A stretch of DNA of 64,000 nt, taken from positions 20,894,275 through 20,958,274 of the forward strand of contig NC_054881.1 in the NCBI RefSeq assembly GCF_018320785.1, in the 5' to 3' direction. A program made the position numbers and the translations under genes. The stretch is from Cheilinus undulatus (Eukaryota; Chordata; Actinopteri; Labriformes; Labridae). Under the pieces are notes generated by a model that was not told the DNA's origin, did no database searches, and was given only the letters and a program-made list of their open reading frames with translations. Shown here piece after piece: positions 21,850-35,247 of the stretch; position 1 is the stretch's first letter, and the number at the start of each line of letters is the position of its first letter.

Positions 21850-22333
21850 CGCTAACACTTTATCTCCAGGCTTAAACTTCTAATACACCGGTGTTCTGTC
21901 TGCTTTGGAATCTCTTTTCATGACTTCACCTTTTTGTACTAAAATACACGCACAAAAATCAGCTTTTATTGAATATCTTATAATTTCATGTATTATTTTT
22001 TTCTTTTTGGTCTATGAGGCAGACATGGGCACAACACACAAACTCATGTTTATGTACATGTTTTTATCCTTATGGAAACAAACAAATTTTATTTTTAATT
22101 CATCAAGCGACCTTATGAACATGAAATATGATTGCAGGAAATCTATATTATTCTGTTACAGCATGTAGTCTTTCATCAGTGCCAAATTTATATGATGGAA
22201 TTTGCTGGTGTTATAAGAGATAATTTTATGCACTGATGAAATCAAGCATGCATTTTTAATGCTGTGTTGTGCTTTGACTGTGAGGCTAATTTTTACTGTA
22301 ACTTTCATATTTATCTGTATTTTGCATTGAATT

Positions 22334-22339
22334 AATAAA
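22334..22339 (+). promoter_or_regulatory. Poly(A) signal of copy B
   Basis: AATAAA about 485 nt after the C1q stop, in the same context as 6,186-6,191. Likely 3' end of the long transcript near 22,360. Confidence 0.65.
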
Positions 22340-23412
22340 CTGAACTGCATTGAATGTGCTTGTGTTCTATTCTTAATGATAAATCAGGAAGTATTTCATG
22401 TATATTGGTTAGTGGCTATTTTTCTTGGGGGGGGGGACAAAATAAATTGAGTTTAAATCAAACATAATCAAATGGACACTGATGCACCCTGGGGATGTTA
22501 TGTACACAGGCAAAAGAAGTTCAGTGCTTGCTGGTTCTCTACTTACCTTTCTTTCTATTTCATCTCAGGTTCCTAAAGAATTACCAAATTACCCAGTTAA
22601 ACTAAATTGCTAATAATGTAAAACTAAATATACTTAAATAATTAATTAGCAAAAGAAATTCTATAAGTATTGAAAATAAAGAAAACACCCAACAATAATC
22701 AAACAAAGGGTGCCAACTGATGTAAGCAAACTAAATAAAAACTACAAGTAAATAACTCCTACATCATGGATACTTACTGTATGTAAATCACAGAGGTGGC
22801 AAAACAATAAAAGCAAGTTTGCAAAAGTTGAAAAGAAAAGATTTCTTTATGTCCATGCATCCAAGTAAAAATGTTCTTTTTAATGCAGTACTTAAAGTTT
22901 AACTCCCATAAATCAGGATTCCCCAAGAGGATCTGGCTGCAGACATATATATTACCCACTCACTGTGACAGAAAGGGGCTGGTTTTCACAACAGCAGTAT
23001 TTTATTAATTAAAAATGGATAGTTTACTGAGGGGGATCAATTTGAATTGAACACACTACAAACTAAGGAAACCTCAAAGAGGGTTAGGGTTAGGTGAAGG
23101 GGGAGGGGGGTGAAATTAAAAAGAACAAACTACAAACTAGAGAAAAACCCAACACGGGTAGCACATCACTTCCTGCCCCAACATCAAGTTCACCCTAATG
23201 TAGAGGTCATCAACAGATGAGCCCAAAACGCCCCACTATAGATCTGCAGCCAGCTGCTTCTCGGATTCCCATCCAGATTTGGTCCAAAACAGTGAAAAAC
23301 TACACATTTTTAGAAATACTGCATCATATACAATCTCCATTCACTGATAGTTCCTGTAGATGGAGCCATCTTTCCATAAATGCCTGATTCATGTCAGGAT
23401 GTGACCAGTAAA

Positions 23413-24264
23413 AGTAGGCCTTAAAAGCATCTGAAAAAATACATTTCTTTAAAGTTATAACTATTATTCTCCAGTTCTTAACTAACCTTCACATAAGAAA
23501 CTAATGCTTTCAAGTTTCTTCTTCACTTATTGTTTGGGGGTAAGAAAGTCACCTGAAAAATCAATCTTCATTGATTAGAGTTACTGAAAGAGCAGCTCAG
23601 TTAAATAGCTGACAAACATTTATTCTTTGTTCACTTGTGTCTTTATCATTTAAACCATTCTATTTGAATTACCACAACACTAAGGCCAGAACTTCAATCA
23701 GGAGTTAAAAACAGGGTAAAGATTTCACACATAAACATATAGATGAGGTGAGCTTACAGTACACTCTCCAGCCTACCTGGTCTGTACATGCTCACACTGA
23801 GAGGCATCAACAGGAAGTGTAGGTGAAAATGTATAAACTGTATACAGGAGGGTTCATGGGTGGAGATTAAGACCTGAAACTTCCTTAATAACATGTGACA
23901 GCACACTGTATACCATAGCGCTAGTGTCTAGCCAGCACAGTTAAGGAAACTGCTATCAAGGCTCTGACCATGGCAAAGCTTCCATTATCTTGAGAGCTCA
24001 CTTCCAGAACCCCAAGTAGAAAAACTGCAAGAGAGAGTTGTTTTTCCGTTTTTTCATTTTGGTCACAAAAACGGAAAAACAAATAACTTTTTTAAAAAGG
24101 GTCCAATTTTTTTTTTTTTTTTTTTCAATTCTGTTATTTTGATTTCTTCATTTAATGAAATACTTGAGGAAAAGAAAATCATGTGACCGTTGGGGAAGGT
24201 GAGCATTTCAAAATAAAAGCCTCCATGTCAAAATAAGAGCCATATAGTTGTTTTGGCTTCAGTC
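23413..24264. other. Intergenic sequence after the duplication
   Basis: Single-copy in this window and AT-rich. It has a T-run near 24,107-24,125 and, just before it, an imperfect inverted pair (gtttttccg / cggaaaaac, about 24,040-24,080). No gene seen. Confidence 0.6.
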
Positions 24265-24269
24265 TCACC

Positions 24270-26400
24270 TGCACCTGCAGAGCCTGCAAGCACAAAAAGG
24301 AGACGTGCCCCAGTATTTTTGGGCTAAGTGAAGCCACATCCAAGAATGCTGCACACTGCATATGCCACAGCCAGCAGAAGGAGGCAGCTGGACTGCTGAC
24401 TGGACAGCGGACAGGGGCAGCTGGACTGCTGACTTGGTTGCAGATGGAGGCAGCTCGATTCCTGACTGTGTAAGACTTGGGGAATTTATTGGCAAAAAGA
24501 TCTCCTCAGGAGGCAGAATGGTGGTGCTAGGAGCCGTCAGTGTTGGGTCCAGTGCCATCCTCAAAGCCCTCATCCTCCTCTCCACCATCATCATTGTGGT
24601 CTTCCAGCAGGTTGTCAGCTTCCTCTGAGTCAGGATGTACATCCTGTAATGGCTGTCCCGTCTGCTTCAGCAGATAGTCAACACCAATCAGCTCTCCTTA
24701 AAAAGAACAAATGCAAATTAGAAAGACTTCTAAAAAACATACCTTTTTTGCTGTACTATTAGTTTCTATTAAGAATTTTTCCCCTTGTATTTGGCAGGAG
24801 GCTGGAAGGAGCTGACATATTTCCTGCCAAAAACCTTTAAGTTGTTGGTTTTTATGCTATGCACAACATCTCCAGCATAGGTCAGCAAAGCAGGAGGCTG
24901 GCTGGTGACTGAGGCAGCTGCTCTGTCCTGGTTCCAGCGGCTGAGTCCTTCCAGAAGGTATAACTGGAAATTCAAGCCATTGGCAGTTGTTCCTAGTAAA
25001 ATGGCAACAAGAGAATTTTTTAGTTCAAATTACTGCAATAAAATAGCTTGAGCTGATTGTAAATAGATGAAATTATGTGTGTGCCACTAACCTGGGATGA
25101 ATCTCTGCAAATGCAGATGGAATGACTCCAGGGATGTACCAGGTGAGAACGATTCCCCCTCTGGTGGTGGTCCCGGTTTCTGTGTACAAAGATATCCCTG
25201 GAACATCCCGGATGCATTTGATGTGCCGCTGCTGAATGCGCCAGATATGCTCCGTCCTCACCTGGTCAAACAGAGGCACACCCAGGAGGTCTCTGCCTTT
25301 ACCCCCCATCAGCTGGTTTAACAGCTGGTTGATAAGACAGATGGTGGTGTCCTCTCAACGAGTTCTCAGCCAACAGTAGAAGGACAGATCTTTCTTTGTG
25401 ATTCGCCTGTCCGCCTAGCTGACACTGAGAACAGAGACCCCTTCCTGTTTGAGTTCCTCAGCCACTGCCCAGGGCAACAGCGCGACATCCTGTGGGTCCC
25501 ACTCAAAAAAACAGGAAGACAGGCAAGACGTGAACGTAGGATAGAGTGGATGGGCATCTGTGGTGCATCCAGCTGACATCCTACACATGATATGCCAAAT
25601 GTCTAACCTGATTCTGAGTCCATGCCAGTCACTGAACCTCTGCTGCAGTTTAGTGAACCCTGTGTCTGTGCAGCAGTGGGAGTCCACATAGAGGAGCTTC
25701 TCTGTATCTCTTTGTGAGATCTGCCACCATCCTGTCAAGTCCCGTTCCTTCGATCTCGTTGCCGACTGAGGTCAGCCAGCGTATCGTCCCCTTCCCGATC
25801 CCAGCAAACTTCTTTGTGATCTTATTCGGGACAAAAAAAGAAAAGAAAAAAACAGATAGAAAACACTGAGAAAATGATGATGGTTCACTGTTAAGTACAA
25901 GAAAGTATACGGAAGGGAAATCTGTTTTGACCTTAACCTTGGTAAATTTGTTAAGACTTGATAAAAACTTTAAAGATAAGTAAAGGAGGTCCTGGTCCTG
26001 CAGCAGGCCAATGACACCAATGTCACATGCGTATCTGTGATAACACATAGAAATTGATAATTAGTGATTCTATGCCTACTGATCACACTAACTTCTGTGT
26101 CAGGATGAGCCTGAACAGCTTCTGTTGCAGCAGGCTGAGTTGGTCCCGAACAGTCTTGCTGGTTGACAGATATGTGAGGCAACAGACTGTACACCTCAGT
26201 ACCTGGGTTACCAGCAAGTAAAAGCAGTCAATGTCCAACACTTTCTGCACATTTTTATGAATGCCGTAGCAAGTCAGCTGCACATTACACGTTGGACATC
26301 GCACGCAGACCCTCCACTGATTGTTTGGCACCCACACCATGAGTCAGTGGCAGAGAAAGTTCTCACAGAGGGCTGGGGACTGCTGAGAGTGCTTGGAATC
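24270..26400 (-). pseudogene. Decayed multicopy fish gene or transposon relic (DUF6729-like), with introns
   Basis: Minus-strand pieces in the order of a protein family that I recall as highly multicopy in fish genomes. They are MVWVPNNQWRVCVRCPTCNV (Cys-rich start), GTIRWLTSVGNE, DSHCCTDTGF then WHGLRIRLDIWHIM (a DDE/RNase H-like look), HPLYPTFTSCLS, VPLFDQVRTEHIW, ESFHLHLQRFIPG, TTANGLNFQLYLLEGL, and an acidic C-terminus (about 24,540-24,660). Frames shift between pieces, so it is broken. At least one clean GT-AG intron (about 24,993-25,091) splits RFIPG from TTANG. This copy therefore spread as DNA, not as a retrocopy. The family name is from memory; whether it is a transposase or a host gene family is open. 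Confidence 0.55.
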
Positions 26401-27164
26401 GGGCCGCGACCCGTAAGTTTGACCGGGACGTCGCGGACGACGTTAGCGTGACCACTCCTGATTTTTTTTTTTTTTGGGGGGGGGTTGCATTCGTCCATCC
26501 ACAATCCCCATGCAAGTTAAACTTCACATGATATACACTTCAGCAAACTTCAGCATCTTGTGTAAAGGCACATTTACATCGTAGTCTTTATTTCTTAGCT
26601 TTTATAATTTCATTGTACTGGTTGACTGACAACAACAGGCTTTCTACTCTAGATCTATTCTTTGAATGAATGAATTCTGCAATAAAACAACAGGAAGATG
26701 ATTGGCAACGCTTGTTTGGGTAAATAGGTAATTACATTTGTATTTACAGTAGACAATTGAAATACAAAAACAACATGGTCTTGCTAATGTAGCGTCTATG
26801 CTCGGCAATAAAATTTGAGCATTGCTGTGGTTTTGATAATGATAAGAATTCCTAGTTTCCAATTGTTTCATTTATTATCTCTGACAGAGCTTGGCTCACT
26901 GACTTGGACATCTCCGAATAGTCAGCAACGAGACTGGGCAGAGCAAGAGGGTGAGTTAGGGAGCACTGGCACTCGGCCATCCACACCGTGGCTGCAGAGG
27001 TTTGTTTGTGCCCTTTTTTTCTTTTCGCCCCTGCCCTTGAAAGAGTCTGTGCATGCCACTGAAGTAGACTCCAAACATTAAAAACACGTTGATAAAAAAG
27101 TCCATTTAGTGAAAAATGGCCAAAGTGGCCACACACTATGGGGGACCAAAAATGACAAAATTCA

Positions 27165-27370
27165 AAGTAAATAAATGTTGAAATAAATACAAAAATAATT
27201 ACGGATAGATATAAATGAATAAATCAATAAATATAGCAATAAATAAATACATGAATAAAAAATGCAAAAATGTCGAAATATTTGTCTTATTTGACTGTTC
27301 ATTACTAATTTATTTATTTATTTATATGCTTATTTATTTGTTTATTTTATATTTACGTATTTATTTCTTC
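27165..27370. repeat. AT-rich imperfect palindrome
   Basis: The left half is built of aaataaata words and the right half of tttatttat words, so the single strand could fold into a long hairpin. It may be a simple-sequence expansion or the remains of a MITE. No clear terminal repeats or target duplication seen. Confidence 0.45.
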
Positions 27371-29269
27371 ATTTTTACTTTTAAGTCCACATTTATTTAT
27401 GTGTACAGGTCTTGAAATTGCATTTCATTTAAATTAACAAGTTTGTTTAAAAGTCTTTAAAAATGCTAAAGTTGTGTGTGTGTGGGTGTGTGTGTAAATT
27501 CATGTGTATTTTCTAAAAGGATAAGTCAGAGGTGAATTAACCAGTATCTGTTGAGCTTATGTGCTATACTCAGTTTGTCCAGGAGATGGTGCTCTAAACA
27601 CACAGTGACAAGAAGTCTTAGTTGTGGCTAGGGTAAAAGAGCTAGGAACTGTTAAAAGCATATAAAAACACACTTAAAATGCGCAGAATACCAGCAGGTT
27701 ATGGAACAGTAAAACATCAGTGTATTTTTGCTAACTGTTAATTCACAGAGAGAGATTTTTTTTTTCAAACCACTTTTAGTTTCTCAATAAAAGTTTAACA
27801 GGATCAAAACAAAAATCTCATGATTTTACAATGAAATAAAATAAAAGTCTTAGTCTTAGTCTTTATTTCTACTCACCCCTCGAGGGCTTCAAACTCGAGT
27901 CGGACGGGCTCGAAGTCCTGCAGTCTAAATGTTCCATTCGAGTATCAATAAGCTTAATAATTCCTCCTGTAGATACTGTAGTTCCCCATGGTTACTTAAC
28001 AAGGCAGTGTGTGTCTGCATTAACAGTCTAATATGAAGCAGACAGCGAGGATGGAGGAAGTTCAGGAGAGAAAGTTACAGTCAGGAGTAAAACACAATGC
28101 AGCATCAAACTGCATGCACTGTTACAGACTGTGAGAGTAGAGACAAGTTTAGGTAACAGGATTACTTTAAACTATTTAACTTTAATGTTACCTTCGTTAC
28201 TATCACTCTCTGTTTGAGACAACTGAAGGATTTCTTTATTTACATTAGAAACATCAGTTAGGATGTGATTACACACGTGGATGTGTCTTATGTTGGAAAT
28301 ATCTTACTGTTACACTGGTTATAGTTATTTTATGTCAGGGTTATCAAAACTATGGCTCATGGGCCAACTGTGGCCCTTTTTCAATACATTTAAGGTTGTT
28401 TCTATTTAATTGGTGAACATTTTATTCATTTACATAAACGTGGCACTCTTTTTCATGGAAAAATTGTGGAAAGGTTAAAAAATGGAATTTCAAAATATTG
28501 AAATGGAATTTGTCCAAAAAAATGAACGGATTTCATGGGGCCTTAAAGGAGAGATTCACAGACGGAGAAACGGGTGAGCTGTAAGAAAATTTTCATATTT
28601 TATCAGCGCAACAAGTCCCTGAAATCGCACCCAGATCCACATATCACAATGACTCAAAGTTAGACATTATGATCTTCCAGACCTTTAGTTTAATATCTTT
28701 TCTCTGACTGAACCTCTTTGAATTTTAATTGATTACCCCGATCTAGTTATTGGCACGACCACTAACGCAGTAGCATGAACCAGCATGCAGACGTTTTCTT
28801 GAAAATACAATAAAGTATATACAAAGTATATAAAGTAAATACAACAAGAAAGACATACAACACTTTAAAGACCATTTTAGATAATAATGGACAAGAACAA
28901 CAGTCGGAGGAGTGCATACAGAGAGTGGGTCAGGCTGAAAAAGCATTTTTTGCTCAGACTTCTGGCACATACTGTATGCGCCATACATACTGTAGTTAGA
29001 TAAATTATTACGACATGCAGGCCTGCCCACAGAATTGATGAAGCCCCTGAAAACCCTAGAGAATTGACCCCTCCCCAGTTGTGATTTATTGATTAGATTA
29101 ATACATGTGTCTTGGATCAGTATTATTGGTGCTAGCATCCATTTATAACAGTTACTTTATTTTGGAGCTGAAAAATGTGTGAAGCTGTTACCGGGTTCTC
29201 ATGTTCAAATTATTTATTCATGCTAGTTTTCATCACTGGTTCCACCTATTTACCATATTTATTTCTACA

Positions 29270-29575
29270 TTCAACCCGCCTTTGCCACTTTTAACCACTT
29301 TTCACCATTTTTACTGCCAATTTTTGCCACTTTTAACCTATTATGCCAATTGTATCCCGCTTTTATTATTTATTTCCTAACTTAACCCATATTTGCTGCT
29401 TCATCCCTTTAGCCTCTTTTGCACTCTTTTTCCACTTATTTCCAGCCATTTTGCCACTCTTTAGCCATTTAAGCCACTTTCCAACTCCTTTTCACCATTT
29501 TTACCACCTATTTTTGCCACTTTTTAGCCACTCTTCATCCAGTTTTCTCTACTTTTACCCTTTCACAACTTTAGC
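29270..29575 (+). repeat. Degenerate minisatellite (gccacttttaaccacttttcaccattttt)
   Basis: Irregular repeats of 10-12 bp around ttgccactttt, ttaaccactttt and ttcaccattttt. Strongly pyrimidine-rich on the plus strand, with no coding meaning. Confidence 0.6.
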
Positions 29576-30999
29576 TGCTAGTTTTTAAAATTTTTTTGCA
29601 CATCATGGCTTAGCTGTGAAGTCTGACTTTACTTTTCAAATGGTTTATTCAATGTGTGCATCCACAATTATAACTTTACATATAAAAAGGTCGTTCAATT
29701 TTAAGAAAATGCCATATTGTACTACACCATACATAAGAACAATTTATTTTGTTGCTTTAATAAGGGTGGCGATTATTCAGGCTAAATGTAAGATAGTGTT
29801 ATCACAGATTAACTTTACAATGGGCCATGATTTTCCCCTGTGGGCCCCTTATTTAGCTGGGCTTCAGAAAGCTTACCCCTTTATCCCCCCTTATGGGCAG
29901 CCTTGATGACATGAATTTAAGCACGGAAAAGGACCTTGTTATGGATTGAAAGGGAAATAAGGAAGGTTAATGTTTGATAACACAAGGCATCCGCTGATCC
30001 GCTGAATGCACTAATTTTGGACTTTAATGCAATTGATGCATTAATGCTGAGAGGCCTTCTTGTAACATATTTCATGAATGTCATATTCAGTGTCTGACAA
30101 AGGGGCGGGGCAACTGAAGACTCCATTTCCCTTAATAAGTGGTTGACCCGTGTGCCCTATCTCTGTGCTATCTTCAGTCAGCTCTGCTTTTATCTTAAGA
30201 AAGGCCTTCACCTAGCTCGTTATATTTAGGCGTGAAAGAGAACTTTTGCAGATTTAGGGATTTGTAGCTCATAAGTTGTAACATTTATTACCATTTATTA
30301 CTCCTTGCAGTAGGCTTATACGATGACAACTTGTCAGTGTGTTCAAGAGTGTGTCTCTGCTGCCAAGTGGCCATAAAACTAGTCATATGCTAACTTTGAC
30401 ACTTAAACTACTGTCATCAGTGAAATATCAACAACCTGATGTAACTCACTGCTCTGATGTGTGATTTATTTCTTTAGTTACAACAAAAGATAATAGTGTT
30501 AACGTCCCACCAAGGAGAGAATTGTATAAATCACTGCTGGAGATAAATAAGACATCATTTTAAAGTGACAAAAGGAAATAAATCTCTTCAGCAGCAGATT
30601 TTTGCTCTGCATCTCTGTTGTTGTAGGCTAAGTGGAGGTACAGGGAGTGAAAAATATCAGCATGAATAATCACACAATGTCAAATATTCTGGCTTGTGTC
30701 TTATAAAGCGCTCCTCCTCCTGGTTGTGGAGAACATAGTGCGTGTGCAGAGTGCCACGTAGTCCACCAGACAGTGTGTGTGGTGGCTGACTGTGTGTTGT
30801 GCAAGCCCTAACTTGGAGCTCCAAGTGTAATGGAAACCCAGTATTTATGAAAGAGGAGAGAGTTTTTGAATCGTCTGTTTCTGTCATAGGATTTTGAGCT
30901 GAACTTGACCTTATTTGAATAGAGTGAGTTTTGCAGATGGGAGGATGGAGGGAAAGTCTTCCACCAAGAAAGAAGACTGTTTTAAAAAGAGATTAACAG

Positions 31000-32330
31000 A
31001 CGAGGAGATGTTATGGTGTAAAACTTGCAGGGTTTAAGTAGAAGGATATGTCAGAGGAGTGCTGGGATTAGATTAGAAAAAGCAGGCTTTGTTAGGGGTT
31101 TTTAAAAGATGTGTGTGGTTTGCTTTCAATGATGAGATCATAATAATGACATGAAAGTGAAAAATTTGAAGCAAATGAGGAAGAAAAACCTCCAAAGCTG
31201 AATTTCTTACAGGTTTTGAAGGGTTTTTTGTGATAAAGGTATGCTGTTTTTATGAAAGCATTGTGATTAAAATACTGAAGTCTCTGAAATGTAGACACTC
31301 TCTGCTTTGAATGCCTAAACACAGACTTCACGTCTCAAGCCGGATGGCAAAAGTTTGTCTGATGCTTACTCAGTGATGGCACTAAATGATTGGTGTTGGT
31401 TTTATGGTAAATTTAGCATCATATAAGGATGCTTAACTTCAAATTTTCCCTCTGCAAAATGACATGTCTCACGTAGGAAACCCCGTCACTGCTTTCCCTC
31501 TGTCTTCCAACAAGTCTGTTGATTTATTTAAATTCTTTTAGCTCAATCGAGTGCCCAGAAAGTCAGGAATGGGGGTGAAATCCAGCAACGTGGACAAAAG
31601 AACTCAGCTAATTCTTTGCAGATGTGTCTGTGAGCTGTTCGAGGGAACACTGTGCTGCCCTCACCAGAGAGAAAAAGGACTCGGCACTGAGAGTTCAATG
31701 AATTACGAGCAAAAAAACACCAGCGACCCAGTACAGCTGGTTCTGACTGTCTGTCTGGTTTTCCAGGGAAGAGAAAGGAGTCAACTTGGGAGCTAACGCA
31801 CATACTTTCCACTCCCTTTAGGAAGTTTTGGTATGCAGAATCACAGGAGTGTATGTTGCTCATTTTCAAGGCAAAAACATATTTGGCCATGAAAGGTACA
31901 TGCATTACTTTTTACTGGAAACAAATCTGACATAGTTGAATGAAAACAAAACTCTTGGAGTAGCTTTGGTAATAGTCAACAGTATTTCTTTAATTCTTTT
32001 GACATTTACAGAGTCTCATAAAATCGTTCTTTCATTGGTGTTGGTATCCTCATCCTGTCTGTATCAAATGTTTCCACTTATCTCTGACTCAAATAAGTCA
32101 TTTCAGAAGCTCACAAAACTCCACCTGGCTCTGATTCACCCTTATAGCTTACACAGGCCGTGTGACTGTCAGATAAAGCGTGCCCTCCGTTATCCAAGAA
32201 CAATGCAATGGGTTAAATGTAATTTACAGCATGATTTAATCTGTTTGCTCTACAATTATAGAAGAAGTCTGCAGACTCAAGAGTATTTTTAGTCTGACCT
32301 GTATCTCTTTCATCACACCCACAGCTTCCC
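31000..32330. other. Intergenic, nothing recognised
   Basis: AT-rich non-coding sequence. Short open frames lack domains, splice structure or any recognisable family. Confidence 0.5.
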
Positions 32331-32336
32331 AGCCAG

Positions 32337-32440
32337 ACTGTATAAAACATGGACATACTCTCACTGAAGTCACCTGTTGGTCACTGCATGGACGAAGCTC
32401 AATGATGGTGGGGGCCATGTTGGAAATGCAGGCGCCACTC
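32337..32440. repeat. Interspersed repeat with tgtataaaacatggac
   Basis: Shares tgtataaaacatggac, tactctc and the ctgttggt that follows with 36,210-36,250. The string is one I recall as widely scattered in teleost genomes. Its class is not clear from this window. Confidence 0.5.
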
Positions 32441-32829
32441 AACTCTTGGCCTATTTGGGAGAAAATCTTTCAAACTATCTTGTTCTTCTCCATGCCTATG
32501 TGGTCATGCATTTTCTCTCAGTAAACTTAATACAAGATGTGGAAGTAGTTCTGGTGCTTTAGAACGTGACTTGAACCTACAGTATTACCAATGGCCAGAT
32601 AAACTATTTCTCAGATCTATGGTATGGGATATAGTTCACCCATATGGCCAGCGCCCCATTCATCATGTCTGGGAAGGGCAGAAACTTTCAAAAACTGTCT
32701 CAAAGGGTGATTTCACAAACACTGTCACATTCATCATCAAAACATGATGTACTTCTGCACTGCCCGAGAGAAGAGATAAAACACAAGCTTGACAGGCAGT
32801 AACAGTTGTTAATCAGGTCAGGTCAGGTA

Positions 32830-33245
32830 TTGGAGCATGTTAGTTCAGCTCTTTGCTTTGTCCTGTACTACTCTGGCTTCCAGATTGCCATCCTCCAGGC
32901 CTGCATCAGGCCCATGCCTCCTCTCTTCTAGTATCCTCCAAGCTGCCCCCTCCATGATGCAGGCAGTCCCCCTCCGGCATCTGGACCATCCCACTGAGGC
33001 CTGGGCACCCAGTACGGGGTGAGCCCAGGAAAGCATACCAGGTGCGCCATTCCTGTATCAGGCAACTGACCCTTTCCATCCCTGCTCTCCTGAGCACATC
33101 TGCATAAGACACATAGTCTTGCCAATGTCACCCAGTAGTGAGAGTATGGCAAAATTGGAAGAACCAAGGACTGAAAGACTCTGACTTTTGTCTGCATGCT
33201 TAGATATTGGGAATGCCACACTGTCTTACCAGACAAGTGTTGCAA
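32830..33245 (-). mobile_element. LINE remnant (region after RT)
   Basis: The minus strand reads LSMQTKVRVFQSLVLPILPYS, close to the MSLQTKLRVY-SCVLP-LLYGSE motif that follows the reverse transcriptase in RTE-type and related fish LINEs. Broken frames continue through YWVPRPQWDGPDAGG. No endonuclease or RT core is present. Its right part is shared with 13,115-13,235. Confidence 0.5.
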
Positions 33246-33249
33246 GACA

Positions 33250-35060
33250 GCAAACTGATTACAAGTCTGTGGTTGATCTCAGCCTTGCAGACGCTCATTG
33301 ACAGGCCTTACCTTGAATGTCAAGGGGGCCAGTCAGATTGCAACCCTCTAACTCAGTTCTCACCTTTCAGGTTGCAGTTTGCACAACAAGGAGGAAGCAC
33401 AAGGAGGTAGTTTTCAGTATAAAAATCCTTTTTTGCTTTTCTGATGCTATATTTATACAGTTAGCCTCAAATAATTTACATCTGCTCCCAAAGGTTGATG
33501 GTTCTAAGATTGGAATCGTATGCAACCTGTTCAAAGACACCAAATAAAAGGATGAAGGAAGGAAGGAGAGCATCAAGAAATGTGGATTTGAACAAAAATT
33601 GCCAAATTTAATAAGAATAGGCTTTGCAAGAGATTTATGAGAAAGGAAATGAAATCAACCCATCTGTTAGAAGTAAGATAGGCACATGGTGAGAAAAACT
33701 TTATTCACCAGAGAACTCAACAGTGCTTTGAAAAAGTTTTTTAAAAGTCACGCAGAGCCTTGTTTCCTTGCTTCAAGTCTTAGTAGCCAAGACTTAGAGT
33801 TGGATTAATGAATGTGCAGTGTTTATCTTCTCAGTATCCTCACTCATTTTGTAGGATTTTGAATTGTTTGTAGAGTTTCTATTCTTTGGTAAAACACCAA
33901 ATGGTGTCTATCACCCAGCTGTGGATTTACACCAGTGTGAGCAGCTGAAGGGGGTTTATCGTTTTCTTTAGTCACTGGAAAGATAAAGGTAAAAATACAA
34001 AAATAGCTCTTTCTTACAAAAAAGTGTAAATCCAGTGAAAATAACTATAACAGTGCAGCTTGACTTTTATGGATTCCTACCGTTATCTTGACTTGCAAAG
34101 CTGATGGATTGGCCTGAATCCATGTCAGTCATCAGGCAAAACCATCTTGCAAACTTCAGTTTGAACATTTGTGCTTGGTTTGAGACAACAGAACCAATCA
34201 GCATCATTTGAAGAGAAAGAATCAGTGGATAGTGGCATGGTTGTTGTTGTACTGCAAACCTGTAAACAATGGCTGCCAGTGAAGAAATTTAATTTCGCAA
34301 AGCAGATGGATATGACAGTGTGTCATCAGGCAAATCCAACCTGCACAGCTCCAATCCACGTTTGTGACAGACACAATCCAGGTCATTTCAGAAGAATGAG
34401 GCAGTAGCTATGGGCAGGATTAAGTTGTCCTGAGAGCTGGTTGCAATGCCCACCACCAGTTTAGCAATTTAAGATGATAAAATTATACTTACTGATGACC
34501 ATTGAAAAAGTGTATGGATGTCAGCTGTTTCTTTGTTAATAAAATTAGAAAATAAAAAAAACAACAACAAAAACAACAGTGTAATATCATTAAGTAATGT
34601 TGTTTCAATGCATCATGGTCCTGCTGTATAAATGTTAGTTATTGTCCTTATGGCTGTTTACGCTAATGGCATGGACAACTGAAGGGTCGTCCCATTTCAT
34701 AGGGGGAGATTTCAGCACTCTGTTTCCAGGGGTAAGGGGACACTCAAATCATGGGGTAGTGATAGGACTGAGCCAAAATCTCCAATATGTACAGAAAGCC
34801 ATACAATGGAACAGCTCACTGTCTGAGTTCTTCTTTTTGCAACCAACAAAACCACAACAACAGGGGGCGCTAAAAAGTACAACTCATTTGTCATAACATC
34901 TGTTTGAAAGGACCTGGTTGTAGTATGACATTACCACCAATATTTTCCTGTAGTCACAGCTTATTACTGCTCCTGAACACAAATAAATCTGAGTTTGGTG
35001 ATGCTGCTTTTAATTGCTTAATGTAAATTAATTGCTCCTGTGTGCAACAATGGATAAGCA
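33250..35060. other. Intergenic, old repeats only
   Basis: No gene. Near 34,160-34,210 is a short teleost-type repeat (ggtttgagacaacagaaccaatcagc). The rest is unassigned. Confidence 0.45.
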
Positions 35061-35078
35061 GTAAAAAGCCTATCATGG

Positions 35079-35247
35079 GGAGCAGGTGGCCTAGTGGTTA
35101 AAGGCGCTCCCCATGTACGTGGGCGGCCCAGGTTCGAATCCGGCCTGAGGCCCTTTACCACATGTCTCTCCCCCACTCTTGACCCTGCTTCCAACTCTAT
35201 CCACTGTCCTCCTCTATCTAATAAATGCCCAAAAATAAATCTTTAAA
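35079..35247 (+). mobile_element. tRNA-derived SINE with perfect target-site duplication
   Basis: The 5' head ggggagcaggtggcctagtgg holds an A box (tggcctagtgg) and is followed by a B box (ggttcgaatcc) at about 35,131-35,141, as in a tRNA gene. A short body then ends in aaataaatctttaaaa. A 16-bp direct repeat aaaaagcctatcatgg flanks it (35,063-35,078 and 35,248-35,263). The perfect duplication suggests a fairly young insertion. Confidence 0.85.

Larger units (their letters stand above)
16099..23412 (+). repeat. Tandem duplication unit, copy B (part visible in both copies)
   Basis: Partner of 1-7,353. If the junction is at 7,353/7,354, the whole copy B unit runs 7,354-23,412, about 16.06 kb, and includes the LINE fragment and 5.4 kb of upstream sequence. 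After 23,412 the sequence is single-copy within this window. Confidence 0.9.
26460..31000. other. Gene-poor region with simple repeats
   Basis: No gene supported. Contents: a T-run next to a G-run at 26,461-26,487; aaata-type then ttatt-type words at about 27,165-27,370; a TG-rich run near 27,472-27,495; a hAT-like end fragment (ggttatcaaaactatggctcatgggcc) near 28,338; and a pyrimidine-rich minisatellite at 29,270-29,575. Confidence 0.55.

Noticed and set aside
29917-30126. Minus-strand open frame of about 70 codons
   Set aside because: No recognisable domain, no splice context and no support beyond being open.
35079-35160. A tRNA gene
   Set aside because: A and B boxes are present, but the sequence continues into a SINE body with an A-rich tail and target duplications, and the cloverleaf stems do not close well.
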